A stretch of DNA of 64,000 nucleotides from Chiua virens (lineage: Eukaryota > Basidiomycota > Agaricomycetes > Boletales > Boletaceae): contig JAHNUO010000058.1 of NCBI GenBank assembly GCA_019787685.1, positions 38,091 to 102,090 of the forward strand, given 5' to 3'. The notes below the pieces were generated by a model that saw only the letters and a list, made by a program, of their open reading frames with translations, ran no database searches and was not told the DNA's origin. A program made the translations under genes and the position numbers. Every line of letters begins with the position of its first letter. Within the stretch, counting starts at the first letter, position 1. Below are positions 32,033 to 42,921 of this stretch, piece by piece.

Positions 32033-32632
32033 ATAGTCCAAGTTAGGCAAGTGACTGCTTTGCATCTATCATGGGTGAGTGATGGAAGCTCACATTGAGA
32101 TCACAAGTTTGACAGTTTGATGTTGTTACTCCCTGAGTGAAACCCATTAGGATTTGCAGAATGCCAGAAGTCTAGCTTACCATCACATGCAGGCACCTGC
32201 CCATCATTAGAAATGGCAAGTCCATGAATGGTACTTGTGTTCAGCATAAAATGGATGGATTGTTGGTAGTGAGATTAGGTTGTGGAGCTTAATGGCCACA
32301 TCAACAATGATTGGGAAGTTTTGTGGATGACACTCCATTTCTTGATACACATATTAAGTATGTGGTTCATGATCGCCAGTTCTGGTTTCTAACAATTGGG
32401 CTCCAGGCTTGTTGTCTTGCCATGGTTACTCTATTGATTATAATGAGTTGGGTAAAGCTGCAGGATGTATATTGCTGAAGAAATGGAGAAGTACCATGGT
32501 TACTTGTTGATTGTGAAGAGTTGGGCAACATTGCAATATGTACATGATCAAAGAAATGGAAAATGAGGTAAGTCTCTGGCCACCACCCAATGAAGCAGTT
32601 GGATCATTAGCATGATATCTTAGGAACTGATC
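32033..32632. other. Unassigned DNA with a ~74-bp tandem duplication
   Basis: No gene is seen. A segment starting CATGGTTACT at 32421 repeats at about 32495 with the same landmarks (GAGTTGGG, ATGTA, AAGAAATGG), giving a diverged two-copy tandem repeat. Confidence 0.5.
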
Positions 32633-32636
32633 ACGT

Positions 32637-33250
32637 TGTAGGGAATAGGTATTCCCTGTGCTCGCATAGCACATTTCCACACCCCGTCATCACCCGATCC
32701 TGATCCTGATCTGTCTGCTTGTGCGAACTCATCCGGATTGCTGTATCTGCACCCGTTTTGCCTCGGACTCTTTTATTTTATTTTTGATGCTCCTTATTCG
32801 TACTTAGCATTGGCTAGACCATGTCACACAGCCCTTGCAGGGACATTCGGGTGCCTCTCGAACTTTATACCATACGAAAACCTTCTTTTTTATTATTATC
32901 CTTACTTAGGACAAGTCTGAGGGTATTCCCGAGGACTATAAATTCACTGTATTGACAAAATACAGTAGCTTTTGCCCGTGTGCATCTGTCTCACATCGTT
33001 TTCAGTCGACGTTCATTTTCTCTCGCTCTCCTTGTATTTTCTCAATCCGGATCGGACTGCCGTGTCCGCTTTTCTATCCGTTTTAATCCGGATTCGCCCC
33101 GGATTCATCTTGGACTACTCAAAAACCATTATTCGTCGTTCACCAACTCAGTGTTGTCCCTGGGTCGAACGGAATCGCATTCCTTCACCCTCTTTCTATT
33201 TCTTTCAATCCCCCTGAGTATTGCACTACAGCTGGGATATATTACCTTCA
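32637..33250 (+). repeat. 5' LTR of the family B element
   Basis: 614 bp, TGTAGGGAATAGG to TTACCTTCA. Contains GAGGACTATAAATTCAC, a TATA-like promoter, about 300 bp in, and several ATCCGGAT motifs that recur inside the element. Confidence 0.9.
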
Positions 33251-33518
33251 ACTGGAGCCCACCGCGAGGGACTTCCAGAAGTTGGTACAGACGACGACAA
33301 CCCATCCACTCATTATTCACCTCACTCACGACACACCTTCGCTTCACTCTCAGAAAATTTTCACCTTGGTTAACACCTCCTTGCATAGCATCATCGCCCC
33401 TATCGAACCCTGCACCACTACCCTTACGCCGCTGCAGAACTCTAAGTGACGTCAGACAAGTCAGACGACACACCTGTCACGGCACACGGTGACCTGTGCC
33501 ACCATCTGAGTCGTTACT

Positions 33519-34835
33519 ATGCCATCACCCGGATATCTCCTACAGCTGCCCTTCCGGACTGCCTCTAGCGCCCCACGTTTCGATGCGACCATTCCGTCAC
33601 AGTTACCTGCCTTTTTGAAACATGTCGATCAGTTAGCTACAAGCATCAGACTCACGGATGCACAGAAGATTAATACAGCCATCTGGTATGCCTACCCAGA
33701 AGACACCAAGCTATGGCGGACATCGCAGCAAGTACTCGCAGCACAGCCAGATTGGTCAACGTTCGTAGCGGATGTCCAGCACTGGTACTCATCATACGAT
33801 GATGACTACCCACTTTACGTTCCAGAAGCATCCATCGACATCACCACCGACCCCATCCTTGCCTCAGCATCCACCTTGTCGAATCTAGCAGATCACACGC
33901 TGCAAAGTGATTCCATCCGGGTCTATTCAAGGATAGTAGAATGCAATCCTGAGCAATCCGGTAACGTCTCAATTGAACCCGTCTGTGCTGATCCACCTCT
34001 CACAGCTGTCGAATTTGCAGTACCGCATGCCGAAACACAGGAGCAAGATGAACCGGATTGCCCCAACACATCTCACCCACTACGCTCACCCTCCTCAGCC
34101 ACAATCTCTCTGCCACTGGATGTACTCGTGCATACATCAATCCGGACGCCCTCGGATCCATCACCACAACCAATCCAACCACCTTCGCCCTCTTCAGATA
34201 CGTCACAACCCGACTCGTCCACCCCATCGCTCTCACCATCGACCACACCAACCTTGCCACCTCTGTCACCTCGGATGACTATGAAGTTGCCACCGATGAA
34301 CCTCACACCACCACTTACCCATCCGTCACATAGTACCGGATTGCAGCTCAGCAGATCGACGTTTTCGGCTATGACAAAACGGCCAACTGGGTGCATACTC
34401 TCATCCCACTCATTTCCCTCTCACCCACCTGGCTTAGCACGACCACCTCACTTGCCTCCAGAGGACATAACTGTTTTATCACCACCGGATCCACCATCAT
34501 CGCCATCCGTTTGCGATAGCAGCACGCCGGCCACATCACTGAAAACATCTATCCGGATAGCTCGGATCATGTCGGATCCATCACCACCCACATTGCCCAG
34601 TTGGTCTCTCATCCCTAAAGCTGTCCCATTGCCTATCATGTCCAAACCGCTGTTGCTGCATTTACAGCCGTATCCGAGGATTTGTAGTACCTTGCCGGTT
34701 CAATCGGTTTCTGGCCAGGTATCGAAGCTAAACGCACTCTTCTGCGCAGTTCCTATACCCCATGAAGTGTGCAAATTGCAGCCACTCTCATTGCCCTCAT
34801 CCTTCCTCAACAAACCGCCATCTCTGCATTTATGA
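33519..34835 (+). CDS. Gag-like protein of the family B element
   Basis: 438 codons in one frame starting MPSPGYLLQLPF. The first 110 residues resemble the capsid-like part of Ty3/gypsy-type Gag: FDATIPSQLPAFLKHVDQLA, then a segment with WYAYPEDTKLWRTSQQ and DWSTFVADVQHWYSSYDDDY. From about residue 120 the protein becomes Pro/Ser/Thr-rich and carries no Cys-His zinc knuckle. Its end overlaps an internal DNA repeat. No pol frame follows. Assignment to Gag rests on position inside the element and on the shape of the N-terminal segment, not on a database hit. Confidence 0.6.
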   Translation: MPSPGYLLQLPFRTASSAPRFDATIPSQLPAFLKHVDQLATSIRLTDAQKINTAIWYAYPEDTKLWRTSQQVLAAQPDWSTFVADVQHWYSSYDDDYPLYVPEASIDITTDPILASASTLSNLADHTLQSDSIRVYSRIVECNPEQSGNVSIEPVCADPPLTAVEFAVPHAETQEQDEPDCPNTSHPLRSPSSATISLPLDVLVHTSIRTPSDPSPQPIQPPSPSSDTSQPDSSTPSLSPSTTPTLPPLSPRMTMKLPPMNLTPPLTHPSHSTGLQLSRSTFSAMTKRPTGCILSSHSFPSHPPGLARPPHLPPEDITVLSPPDPPSSPSVCDSSTPATSLKTSIRIARIMSDPSPPTLPSWSLIPKAVPLPIMSKPLLLHLQPYPRICSTLPVQSVSGQVSKLNALFCAVPIPHEVCKLQPLSLPSSFLNKPPSLHL

Positions 34836-35140
34836 CCGCATCCAAGGATGAGCACCTCACCGGTTCAATCGGTTTCCGGCCGTGGATTGAAGCTAAATAC
34901 ACTCTTCCGCGCAGTTCCTATGCACCATGAAGTGCACACATTGCAGCCACACCCGTCACCCTCGTTCTTTTTCAACAAACTGCCCTCACTGCTATCAACC
35001 TCACCCCTCGTTTCCGCAACCATGCCACCACCCATCTCATCCAAGCTGCCATCTCTACGTTTACAGCCGTATCCAAGGACCCATACCTCACCGGTTCAAT
35101 CGGTTCTGAGCTGGTTATCGAAACTACGCATGCCCTTCGC
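34660..35140 (+). repeat. Internal tandem repeats in the gag tail
   Basis: The marker CCGGTTCAATCGGTT occurs at 34695, 34860 and 35091, each preceded by a CC(A/G)TATCC or CCGCATCC segment. The first two copies are followed by the same TGCAGCCAC stretch. Unit length varies from 165 to 231 bp, so units were expanded and then trimmed. Confidence 0.75.
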
Positions 35141-36446
35141 TGCTCTCCCAATCCGTTTCCCTCTCTCTCAATTTTACACTAATGCATGCGTCTTGTCATT
35201 TCAGTTTATGCTTCAGCCGTCTCTGCCCACATTGGGTTTATTTGGTGACCCGGCTGACACGGTTTGGTCACATTTTCCCTTCGACCCGGGAATCTGACTG
35301 TTTCTTTTTTTTTCACTATCATCGAGATGCCCTCACCCTTTCTCCACAGCATTATCTGGATGACCGGGAGGTCATCAGATATGGCCTACCCAGGGGGGAG
35401 GGGTCTACAAGACCACCTCAGTTTCTACATGCAACTTTTCGCATTTTCACAATTTCAGTCATTGAAATTATTCTTTTGATATCCATTTCATCTCTGTTTT
35501 GTCCCCGGTATTCATCCGGCAGATCTCTATCTCACCCCGGGTTTAGTCCGGTGATCGATCATTACTCATTGAACAAGAAACCATCGCAGAAAAGAAAAGA
35601 ATACCGTATAGAAAAACCAACACACAATTGTATAGTCCTTTCATTTCTTCTACCACTCAATTCACCACTTTGTTATTGCAACCATCTAGAATTCGTGCCC
35701 TCATCCGCTGCGTACCACTTCTGCTCTTCGAACGCGCATAGGCACAACACACTTTATCCGGTCGTATCCGGATTGTTTCCGGACGTTTTTAGGTATCACA
35801 AAAGGGCATCCGTTGCAGGTATAGGCGCGAAAGACGCACGACGAAGACAAGCCGAGTCGGACACTCGCCAATTGGTTTCATTTTGTTTTTCTCTTTCTTA
35901 TCATCTCTTTCACGTTCAACCATGCAGTTCTTTTCTTCGTATTCGGATCACACAGCAAGCAGCGGATAGCAAACTCGGCCGACCGGATCACATTGGATCA
36001 CACCGGACACATGCGGACAAGCAGAATTCATGCAGGACGATCGACACATACCAGAGATGCTATCACTGCGATGAACACGAAACCATCACACACACTTTGC
36101 ATCGCAGATTACGGCCATCCTTCATCCATCATGCCTTCATGCGCGAGACCATAGACAACAGACACACAGAAAAGCCACGCATCACACTGTCGCGATCACT
36201 ATCCAATCCTGTCATTTGCGGATCATCGTCACTGTGCAGCCATCATCACTCTTGTCATCTCTGTCGTCATCTCTCTCATCACTCTCATCACTCTCATTGC
36301 CATCACCATCTCTGTCGATGTATCTGTCACCCTTGCGTATCCGGACCCATCCGCTGCCATCTGCAACTGTCACGTTGAACCACCAATCGCATCCCCATAC
36401 ACATCGGGCTGACTGGGGACAGTCAGCATCTAAAGTCCCCATCGGG
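35141..36446 (+). other. Untranslated-looking 3' half of the family B element
   Basis: A long frame (35182-36378) exists. Its composition is very rich in His, Ser, Phe and Cys, its tail is runs of SHHSHH type, and it lacks any domain, so I do not call it a gene. Repeated TCCGGAT/ATCCGG words are frequent. Confidence 0.55.
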
Positions 36447-37046
36447 TGTAGGGAATAGGTATTCCCTGTGCTCGCATAGCACGTTTCCGCACCCTGTTGT
36501 CACCCGATCCCGATCCTGATCTGTCTCATCCGGATTGCTGTATCCGCGCCCGTTTTGCCTCGGACTCTTTTATTTTATTTTTGATGCTCCTTATTCGTAC
36601 TTAGCATTGGCTAGACCATGTCACACAGCCCTTGCAGGGACATTCGGGTGCCTCTCGAACTTTATACCATACGAAAACCTTCTTTTTTTATTATTATCCT
36701 TACTTAGGACAAGTCTGAGGGTATTCCCGAGGACTATAAATTCACTGTATTGACAAAATACAGTAGCTTTGCCCGTGTGCATCTGTCTCACATCGTTTTC
36801 GGTCGACATTCATTTTCTCTCGCTCTCCTTGTATTTTCTCAATCCGGATCGGACTGCCGTGTCCGCTTTTCTATCCGTTTTAATCTGGATTCGCCCCGGA
36901 TTCATCTTGGACTACTCAAAAACCATTATTCGTCATTCACCAACTCAGTGTTGTCCCTGGGTCGAACGGAATCGCATTCCTTCACCCTCTTTCTATTTCT
37001 TTCAATCCCCTGAGTATTGCACTACAGCCGGGATATATTACCTTCA
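36447..37046 (+). repeat. 3' LTR of the family B element
   Basis: 600 bp. Same ends as the 5' LTR; about a dozen bases (GCTTGTGCGAAC region) are missing near the start. Preceded by AAAGTCCCCATCGGG, a weak purine-rich tract. Followed by the ACGT duplication. Confidence 0.9.
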
Positions 37047-37050
37047 ACGT

Positions 37051-37659
37051 CAAGTATTCATACTGGGTCATAAATACAAGATGCTCCTTCACAGCCCTAC
37101 CTGCTAAGCTCATCATGCCACCAAAGGTCACACCCATCTCACCGTTTTACAACAAAAATTCTAACCCCCCTGCCTTGTCCTCATTGCTGACTGACTGTTA
37201 TGATTCTTTTCTTTTCTCATTTATACTACTTCACTATGCTTGATTACTAGGTATCTCCCTATATTCATCCATACTTCATTCCTCTTGCTTAGTCAACCCA
37301 CATCAGCGTAACCTAATCACTTACTCTCTTCTCTTAGTCATCTTCACTTCATCATCACCCACTGCCTTCACATCATACAACTTCCTTTGACCAATTGTGT
37401 CTATTCTGCTCTTCTTGGTTACCCACTTTGTCCGTTGGTCCATGTACCTATCCCTATGTATAAATACCTCATCAAGATACTCCTGTACATTAGTCTTGAT
37501 CTCCACAATCTAGCTAAGTACCTCACCTCTACTTGGACTCCCTGAGTCAACCCTCGAAACCTCAGTCCCAAGAGTATAGATTCTCAACTGGACAACTTAG
37601 GAAACTTCCTGAGTCTTCACTCATCTCGTTGGTAGCCACTCACTAACCAACAACCCTCT
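37051..37659. other. Unassigned DNA right of the family B element
   Basis: AT-rich sequence without a gene or recognisable motif on either strand. Confidence 0.4.
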
Positions 37660-37770
37660 TGAAACTCTTCAGCGCACCGCATACCAAGTGGTGGTTGTTT
37701 GAGTTATCATAGCCACTTGATACTTAGCGCTTTTGTGGCTACACTAGGTCCTACCCAGAACTATTGTAAC
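37660..37770 (+). repeat. Direct repeat, copy 2 (first at 29356-29468)
   Basis: Shares GAAACTCTTCAGCGCACC, ATACCAAGTGGTGGTTGTTT and the CTAGG-C-CT motif with the first copy. Several differences are CpG-to-TpG/CpA changes in one copy or the other. Confidence 0.7.
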
Positions 37771-37776
37771 ACCAAC

Positions 37777-38200
37777 CAGCTGGAACTGTTTGGCAATACC
37801 TATCACTCCCCCAGCCTCCTGTCTGATGAAGTACTCTCAAAGAACAAGAACATCATGCACTTCCCTGTCAATGACCCACCCATGTGCTCAAAGACAGGAC
37901 AAGAATGTGCTACCCAGTTGCCTTACCCCTCTGTGCAACCTCATCAGCAATCTCAGACTCATGCTAGGTCTTGTGGCCATGCAGCCTCAGAATCCCTGTC
38001 TAAAAACTCATCTTTGTCTTCCCTTTCAGATTCTGCTTCAGATACTAGTGAGTCCACATCAAGCGTGCTCTTAGAGCAATTAAAGATTCCAAAGCCTTCC
38101 AGTAAGCCTGGATGACCTGGAAGAGGCAGGTACAACCTAGAGAGTACTGGTGGCTGGAATTACAAGGTCTTCTCTAAGTTCAAGGTACAACCATCAAGAT
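37777..38200 (+). pseudogene. Remnant of a transposon-associated basidiomycete protein
   Basis: A frame with a serine-rich stretch (SSLSSLSDSASDTSES) leads to LEQLKIPKPSSKPG. It is then interrupted by an in-frame TGA and continues PGRGRYNLESTGGW. The pattern KIPKP...GRP-GGYNLE-GW is one I recall from N-termini of repeat-associated basidiomycete proteins, which would make the TGA a broken CGA codon. Downstream similarity fades within about 60 bp. Low certainty on family. Confidence 0.4.
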
Positions 38201-38838
38201 CTCGAGCATTTTACAGCCTTATGTATCTTCAATAGACTGTCTCATACAGACTCATTGACCAACATCTTGATGTAACAAAGTATGCCTCCGCCCAGAACCC
38301 TGCACAACTGAAGATTGTCCATGATTAGGTTCACACTGTGACCATTTCTCTCACAATACACACCTAATCTATCCCATCTTAGGCAACAGAGGCATTTCCT
38401 GACCTTGACAACTATTCTAACTGTTGGCCAGTAACTGACCTCATTATGATGCACCTCAAGTATACTTTGAGCCAGGCTTGAAGGTGAGAGATGGAATTTG
38501 TGGCAGGAAAGGCCAGGCAGGCCACAGCTTCAGTAAGAGTCTATATCACCTTTTGCTCCCTCTGACCCACACACCCTTACTACAGAAGTGAATGTGATGG
38601 CTGGAGCTGGAGTTGGGTCTGTCTGCATTGTGTCTGATCTGTGTATGTTTGTGTGTGTGATATACAAAATGTTAAGAACATGGTTTGCATTGTTTTTGGT
38701 GGGAGCACAAGTATTCAAAGTGTACAGTCCTTGTTGATTATGTAATGTTAAGGAGCAAGCCATCCGCGTGGTGCACGGCATCACAGTTTGTTCAAGTGTT
38801 TGCATCTTTTCCTCCTCCCAGTCAGTGCTTCAGCTAGT

Positions 38839-39204
38839 ATGAGCTCCCTTCACCAGCCTCCTCATCAATATCCCCCATCAGATACTTGCTCAGATCACTA
38901 CCATTCCTGGCCGTCCAAGTCTTTTTCTTTGCCCTTGTATAAGAAGCCTGCTTTAGCTTGTTTGTTCTGTCGAGAGAGGAAGATTGCTTGTGACCCGCTG
39001 CAGCCATTGGCAGAAAACCAGAACAGGACATGTGTGTGAGTAGCAGATTCAATGGATCTGAGACACAATTTTTGCCAAGTCGTACTTACTCCTGACCCTT
39101 TTTTCAGCCAATGTGCCAAACGGCACCTGAAATGCAAATATCCTTGCAAGTCCAAACGAAGGACAAAGGTGCCAACCATCAATTCTGAATCTCTTTCAGG
39201 GCCA
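38839..39204 (+). CDS. Zn2Cys6 DNA-binding domain fragment
   Basis: Exon 38839-39035 and exon 39108-39204 (GT-AG intron of 72 nt) encode MSSLHQPPHQYPPSD, then KKPALACLFCRERKIACDP, and across the intron CVQCAKRHLKCKYP. This gives the six cysteines of a fungal Zn(II)2Cys6 cluster, C-x2-C-x6-C...C-x2-C-x6-C, in the basidiomycete form with a long middle loop. A second donor (CCA followed by GTGAGT) ends exon 2, but I find no further exon, so the regulatory part of the transcription factor is missing or very diverged. It is probably a gene fragment inside repeats rather than a working regulator. Confidence 0.65.
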
Positions 39205-39706
39205 GTGAGTCTAGAATCCAGATAAACTCTGAGTCAGTCCAGTTAAGCCAGAAACGATCAGATCTCTAAGACTTAGGCAAGCGAGACTTTGTGAGCCTCA
39301 TTGGCATACAATTATGTCCTGTACTGCTGCCATATATCTAGCAATCCTCCTTAGATTAGCTTTGACCTTCTCATAACAATACAGTGTGCTAAATGGTGTT
39401 GTTTTGTCATGGATTGTCAGCCCACAGTCACTTCCTCTGAGTCCCACTCGTGCCGTTTCATGCACAAAATGTCAACCATCAAAACTTGTACCTTCAAGCT
39501 GTTTCCTGCTTTGACAGCCCAAATCGGAAATCATAACTGTTCTCCTTCCAGCAGCATTGAATGTCATGGACAGAATTTCCTTGAATGGCCTTTGAAGAAC
39601 AATCACTAACTATGATTCTAGATAACGATCGATAGTAACCCAGGCTTCCCAGGAAATCAGAGACTGTAGTCCTGGTCATGTACATGTTGTCGGATACTAC
39701 TACCAC

Positions 39707-41320
39707 TTGTGGATTGTGCCTTGGATGACAAGACCAAGTATGGGACTAGTACCTGCGTTCAAACAATGGGTGCTCATTCATCACCACACATATCCTTGTG
39801 ATGTCATTCCTTGCGGGTATATCCATGCAGTAGACCGTCGTCAACACCATACCGGGAGACTCCATACCAGACCACAGTGTGCAACCTGCTTGATGACCAA
39901 CTTGAACCTGCCACCAGCTGCAACTAGAATCCCATGGAGAAATATCGAAAGAGTTGGTACTACAAACGGTCCTGTTCATTGCTGTACTATCCACATTCAA
40001 ACAAGCAGCATCGTGAAAGCTTCGGATTTAGTCACATCCAACTCACCCCTTACTGGTTACCCATTGAAATGTTCTGCTGTGGTTCGTGCACCCTCCACTT
40101 CTCACCCATTAATTCTCAGATACGTCCTACACCTCCGGACAGCACACGACATCTACGAATACCTCATAAATCGATTCGGCACCCCTACAACACTATGAGA
40201 CAGCACAAGCAGCCCCCGATGCAGCGAATAAGTGCGAAATGTCGAAAATGGAGTCGAAAATTCCACATATGGAGAATGGTGAGGAAGCCGAGAGAGCTGA
40301 GAGCGTCGCAAGCCCGAACGCAGGCACGGAAATTGATGGGAAGGTTGATGAAATGGATGCAGGTGCGCAGAACAAGGTGGAGACCACCAAAAAGCCCCTA
40401 ACGACGTCGATCAAGGGAGAGATGTCGAGCGTAATGATGCATGGGCGATCAACGATGGCCGACGACAGAGATGATGAAAGTCAACAGGGCCCCAAACCCA
40501 GCGTGAGTCGCAACGGACGATCCCCAGAGCTCCAAGCTTGAGGAGAGACGGAAGTCAGCGACCTACGGAGCTCAGGACAGCAAACCCGAAGCAGACGCGT
40601 CGCAACCATCGGGATGTGTTGGGAGTGCTAGGAACAAGCAAATAGAGCTGCCGGAAGTAATAGAATGTGTCAGGGAACGGTCGAAGGAGAATAAGGAAGA
40701 GAACTCGCCTAGAGCGATCTCATGCAACCCAGACGACCTAGGCGACGAACCAGTTGTAGGAGAGGCTTACCCACGTCCTATGGAACGCTCTAGGAGTGAT
40801 GGAGACGAGCGGTTCAAGAGCACGAAGCTGCTATGTCGTTATAAGCAACCTGGAGGAGGAGAAGGCGAGCAAGACTTACCAAAACTGACTCCAGGCGATT
40901 CAAGCGAAACGGCCGCAGGAGACATCGACCATGGTACCCTGGAATGTCATAGAGGCAATGGGAACAGGAGTGTCAAAGAAACGAGATCGATCTGTTGAGA
41001 GAACAAGCTAGGAGCAGGGAAGGCGAACAGGCCGATCCAGACGAAACGAACGACCTGGACAACAAAGCGGCTACATCAGACGACTTCCCCACTTACCTAG
41101 ACTGTCCCCAAAGCGACAGAATCGAGCGCTTCGTCAAAATGAAGGCGCAATGTTGAGAGAGAAGTCCGGGAGAGCAGGAGATGATCCAATCGACTTCGGG
41201 AGACGCTGAAGGCAAAGAGCAGTGTCTAAATGCTTCGAGATGAGTCGGATACGATGGGAGAGGTCCCTAGAAGGATGGTACAACGAGTGGCGCACGCTAC
41301 GACTCACTACGAGTCAAAAC
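39707..41320 (+). pseudogene. Degenerate gag-like retroelement remnant
   Basis: A frame at 39707-40198 ends ILRYVLHLRTAHDIYEYLINRFGTPTTL. This resembles the LRTA-x-E/D-I-W/Y-x-x-L-x-x-x-FG segment of copia-type Gag. The following sequence in shifting frames (40239-40541, 40780-40998) is rich in Glu, Asp, Lys, Ser and Pro, as in the long acidic tails of these basidiomycete elements. Stops break it repeatedly and no pol motif follows. Confidence 0.45.
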
Positions 41321-42921
41321 GCGACAACTAGCTAAGCCAGATCAGTCTGAATGGAATAAAGACAAACTTGAAATCACAAAAGCGCACGCACATAGGCCAT
41401 CCAAACCGCCAAACCATCATCCCAGACACACTCTCAACCTCCCGAACCCACTGCATCAACGAGGAAAGCTCAAAACATGATCTAGAATCAGCAGAGCAAG
41501 AGTGAGCAAAGACACTCGCGTGAATCGGTCTAATCGGACACACCAGATGTGTCGTATGTTTGCATAGTGTGTGCCCACATAAGCAGAATTTCGTTTCATC
41601 CCACGCTCCGAATGATACACGAAGATGTGATTAGACAAGCCATTCTAATCTCTCCCGATGGCTGAACGACTCCTGCGTACCTCCTTGGAGTCTCTGCTTC
41701 CTCACCCACTCCCATACGTACTACCCATTCTGACCTCCACTCACCCCCCGCCTTCGCTCCGTACGACACCCGGTACAGCATCTTCGTAAATTTCTCGATC
41801 TAAGTCTTCGTTCCACTCACAAGCCACGCGTCGCAGGGTGCCTCAAGCCGCATCACTGTGACATCAACTCCTCCACCATAGGATATAACAATGACCCGCT
41901 CTCCACACTCGCTACACTTTGGCCAATGTGAGTCTATCCGCTCATGATCTTCCCATCTTGTCCTGCCAAGTTCGTGCCATGTCAATGATTGATACCTCTA
42001 AGGAAGCTGCCAATTCTCCAAGTCAACTGGACCAGTGGTATGTGATGACAGTGGTCCAAGAAACCTCGTTGATGTGGCCACATCTGATGTTCATGGCGTG
42101 CAGGCACAATACGTGAGTCCATCACTGTTGGATAACAATTGGGTAACCTGAACTGCAGTGCTGTGATGAAACTACATCCGATTGACTTATCAAACTTAGC
42201 AATACCTTGCAACTGCGGATAGGTCTCACATTGGCGCGATCAAGTTTCCCGATCCTCAGTTGCCCTCCACTCCTGCAAGCACGATACATGGAGCTGTGCA
42301 TCTACAAGGTGCAGGATGCAGAGATGCTTCATCGTACAAAACAGAGGGTATGTATACCTGGAGTGCAGTGTTAATTGCTTGGCTGGCCACCTCACTCTGG
42401 CGCACACATCTAGACTTTTTGGTCAACACGTCGGGAGTTCGCATTCCACTTCCCGACTGCACAGCTACTAGGTAGGTGCTTTCTTGGTAGCACCTTAAAT
42501 TGCAGGTATTGTAACCTTCATGCCGACTACCCAAGATGTATGTGTATGCTGCTTGAGTCTGTGCACTAAAGGTCGTTCAAGTTCAACGCCAACTGTTAGT
42601 CTAATACAAGATCAAAGTTTGCCACACAAATATTCAGGCACCAGTGAGGAACCACGAGTTGTGCACCAACCAGTCCAGGTCCCTGAATCTGGGCAATACC
42701 TCTGGTGTTGTGATTGGAAAGACTTACGAAAGTTTAGTGGCTTCCGATCCCCATAAGGCAGAATTCATATTAGCGGTCTTGCCGGGACGGAATGGTCGGT
42801 TTACCATGCGAGTCGAGCGATGGGTGCTATCATAATGCTGACTCATTGAAAGCTAGCCCTGCCAGGGAACTCAAGTATAGCGCATTCGACCCAATTCCTT
42901 TCAACCAACTATCATACTAGA
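41321..42921. other. Region with scattered exon-like pieces
   Basis: Several short plus-strand pieces have plausible splice sites, for example 41919-42116 and about 42240-42345 (IGAIKFPDPQLPSTPAS). I could not connect them with confidence. They may be upstream exons of the exon-repeat gene that follows, or a decayed neighbour. Confidence 0.3.

Larger units (their letters stand above)
32637..37046 (+). mobile_element. LTR retrotransposon, family B, gag-only (non-autonomous)
   Basis: A 5' LTR (32637-33250) and a 3' LTR (36447-37046) in direct orientation share ends TGTAGGGAATAGG and TTACCTTCA. The element is flanked by ACGT on both sides (32633-32636 and 37047-37050). The internal 3.2 kb carries one gag-like frame and a long tail. 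No protease, reverse transcriptase, RNase H or integrase motif is found in any frame. TGGAGCCC starts 2 nt after the 5' LTR, a possible primer-binding site. The LTRs differ by few substitutions and a deletion of about a dozen bases, so insertion is relatively recent. It must depend on enzymes from a related autonomous element. Confidence 0.88.

Noticed and set aside
35182..36378. 398-codon frame inside the retroelement as a second gene
   Set aside because: Composition dominated by His, Ser, Phe and Cys, with simple-sequence tails and no domain; better explained as non-coding tail that happens to lack stops.
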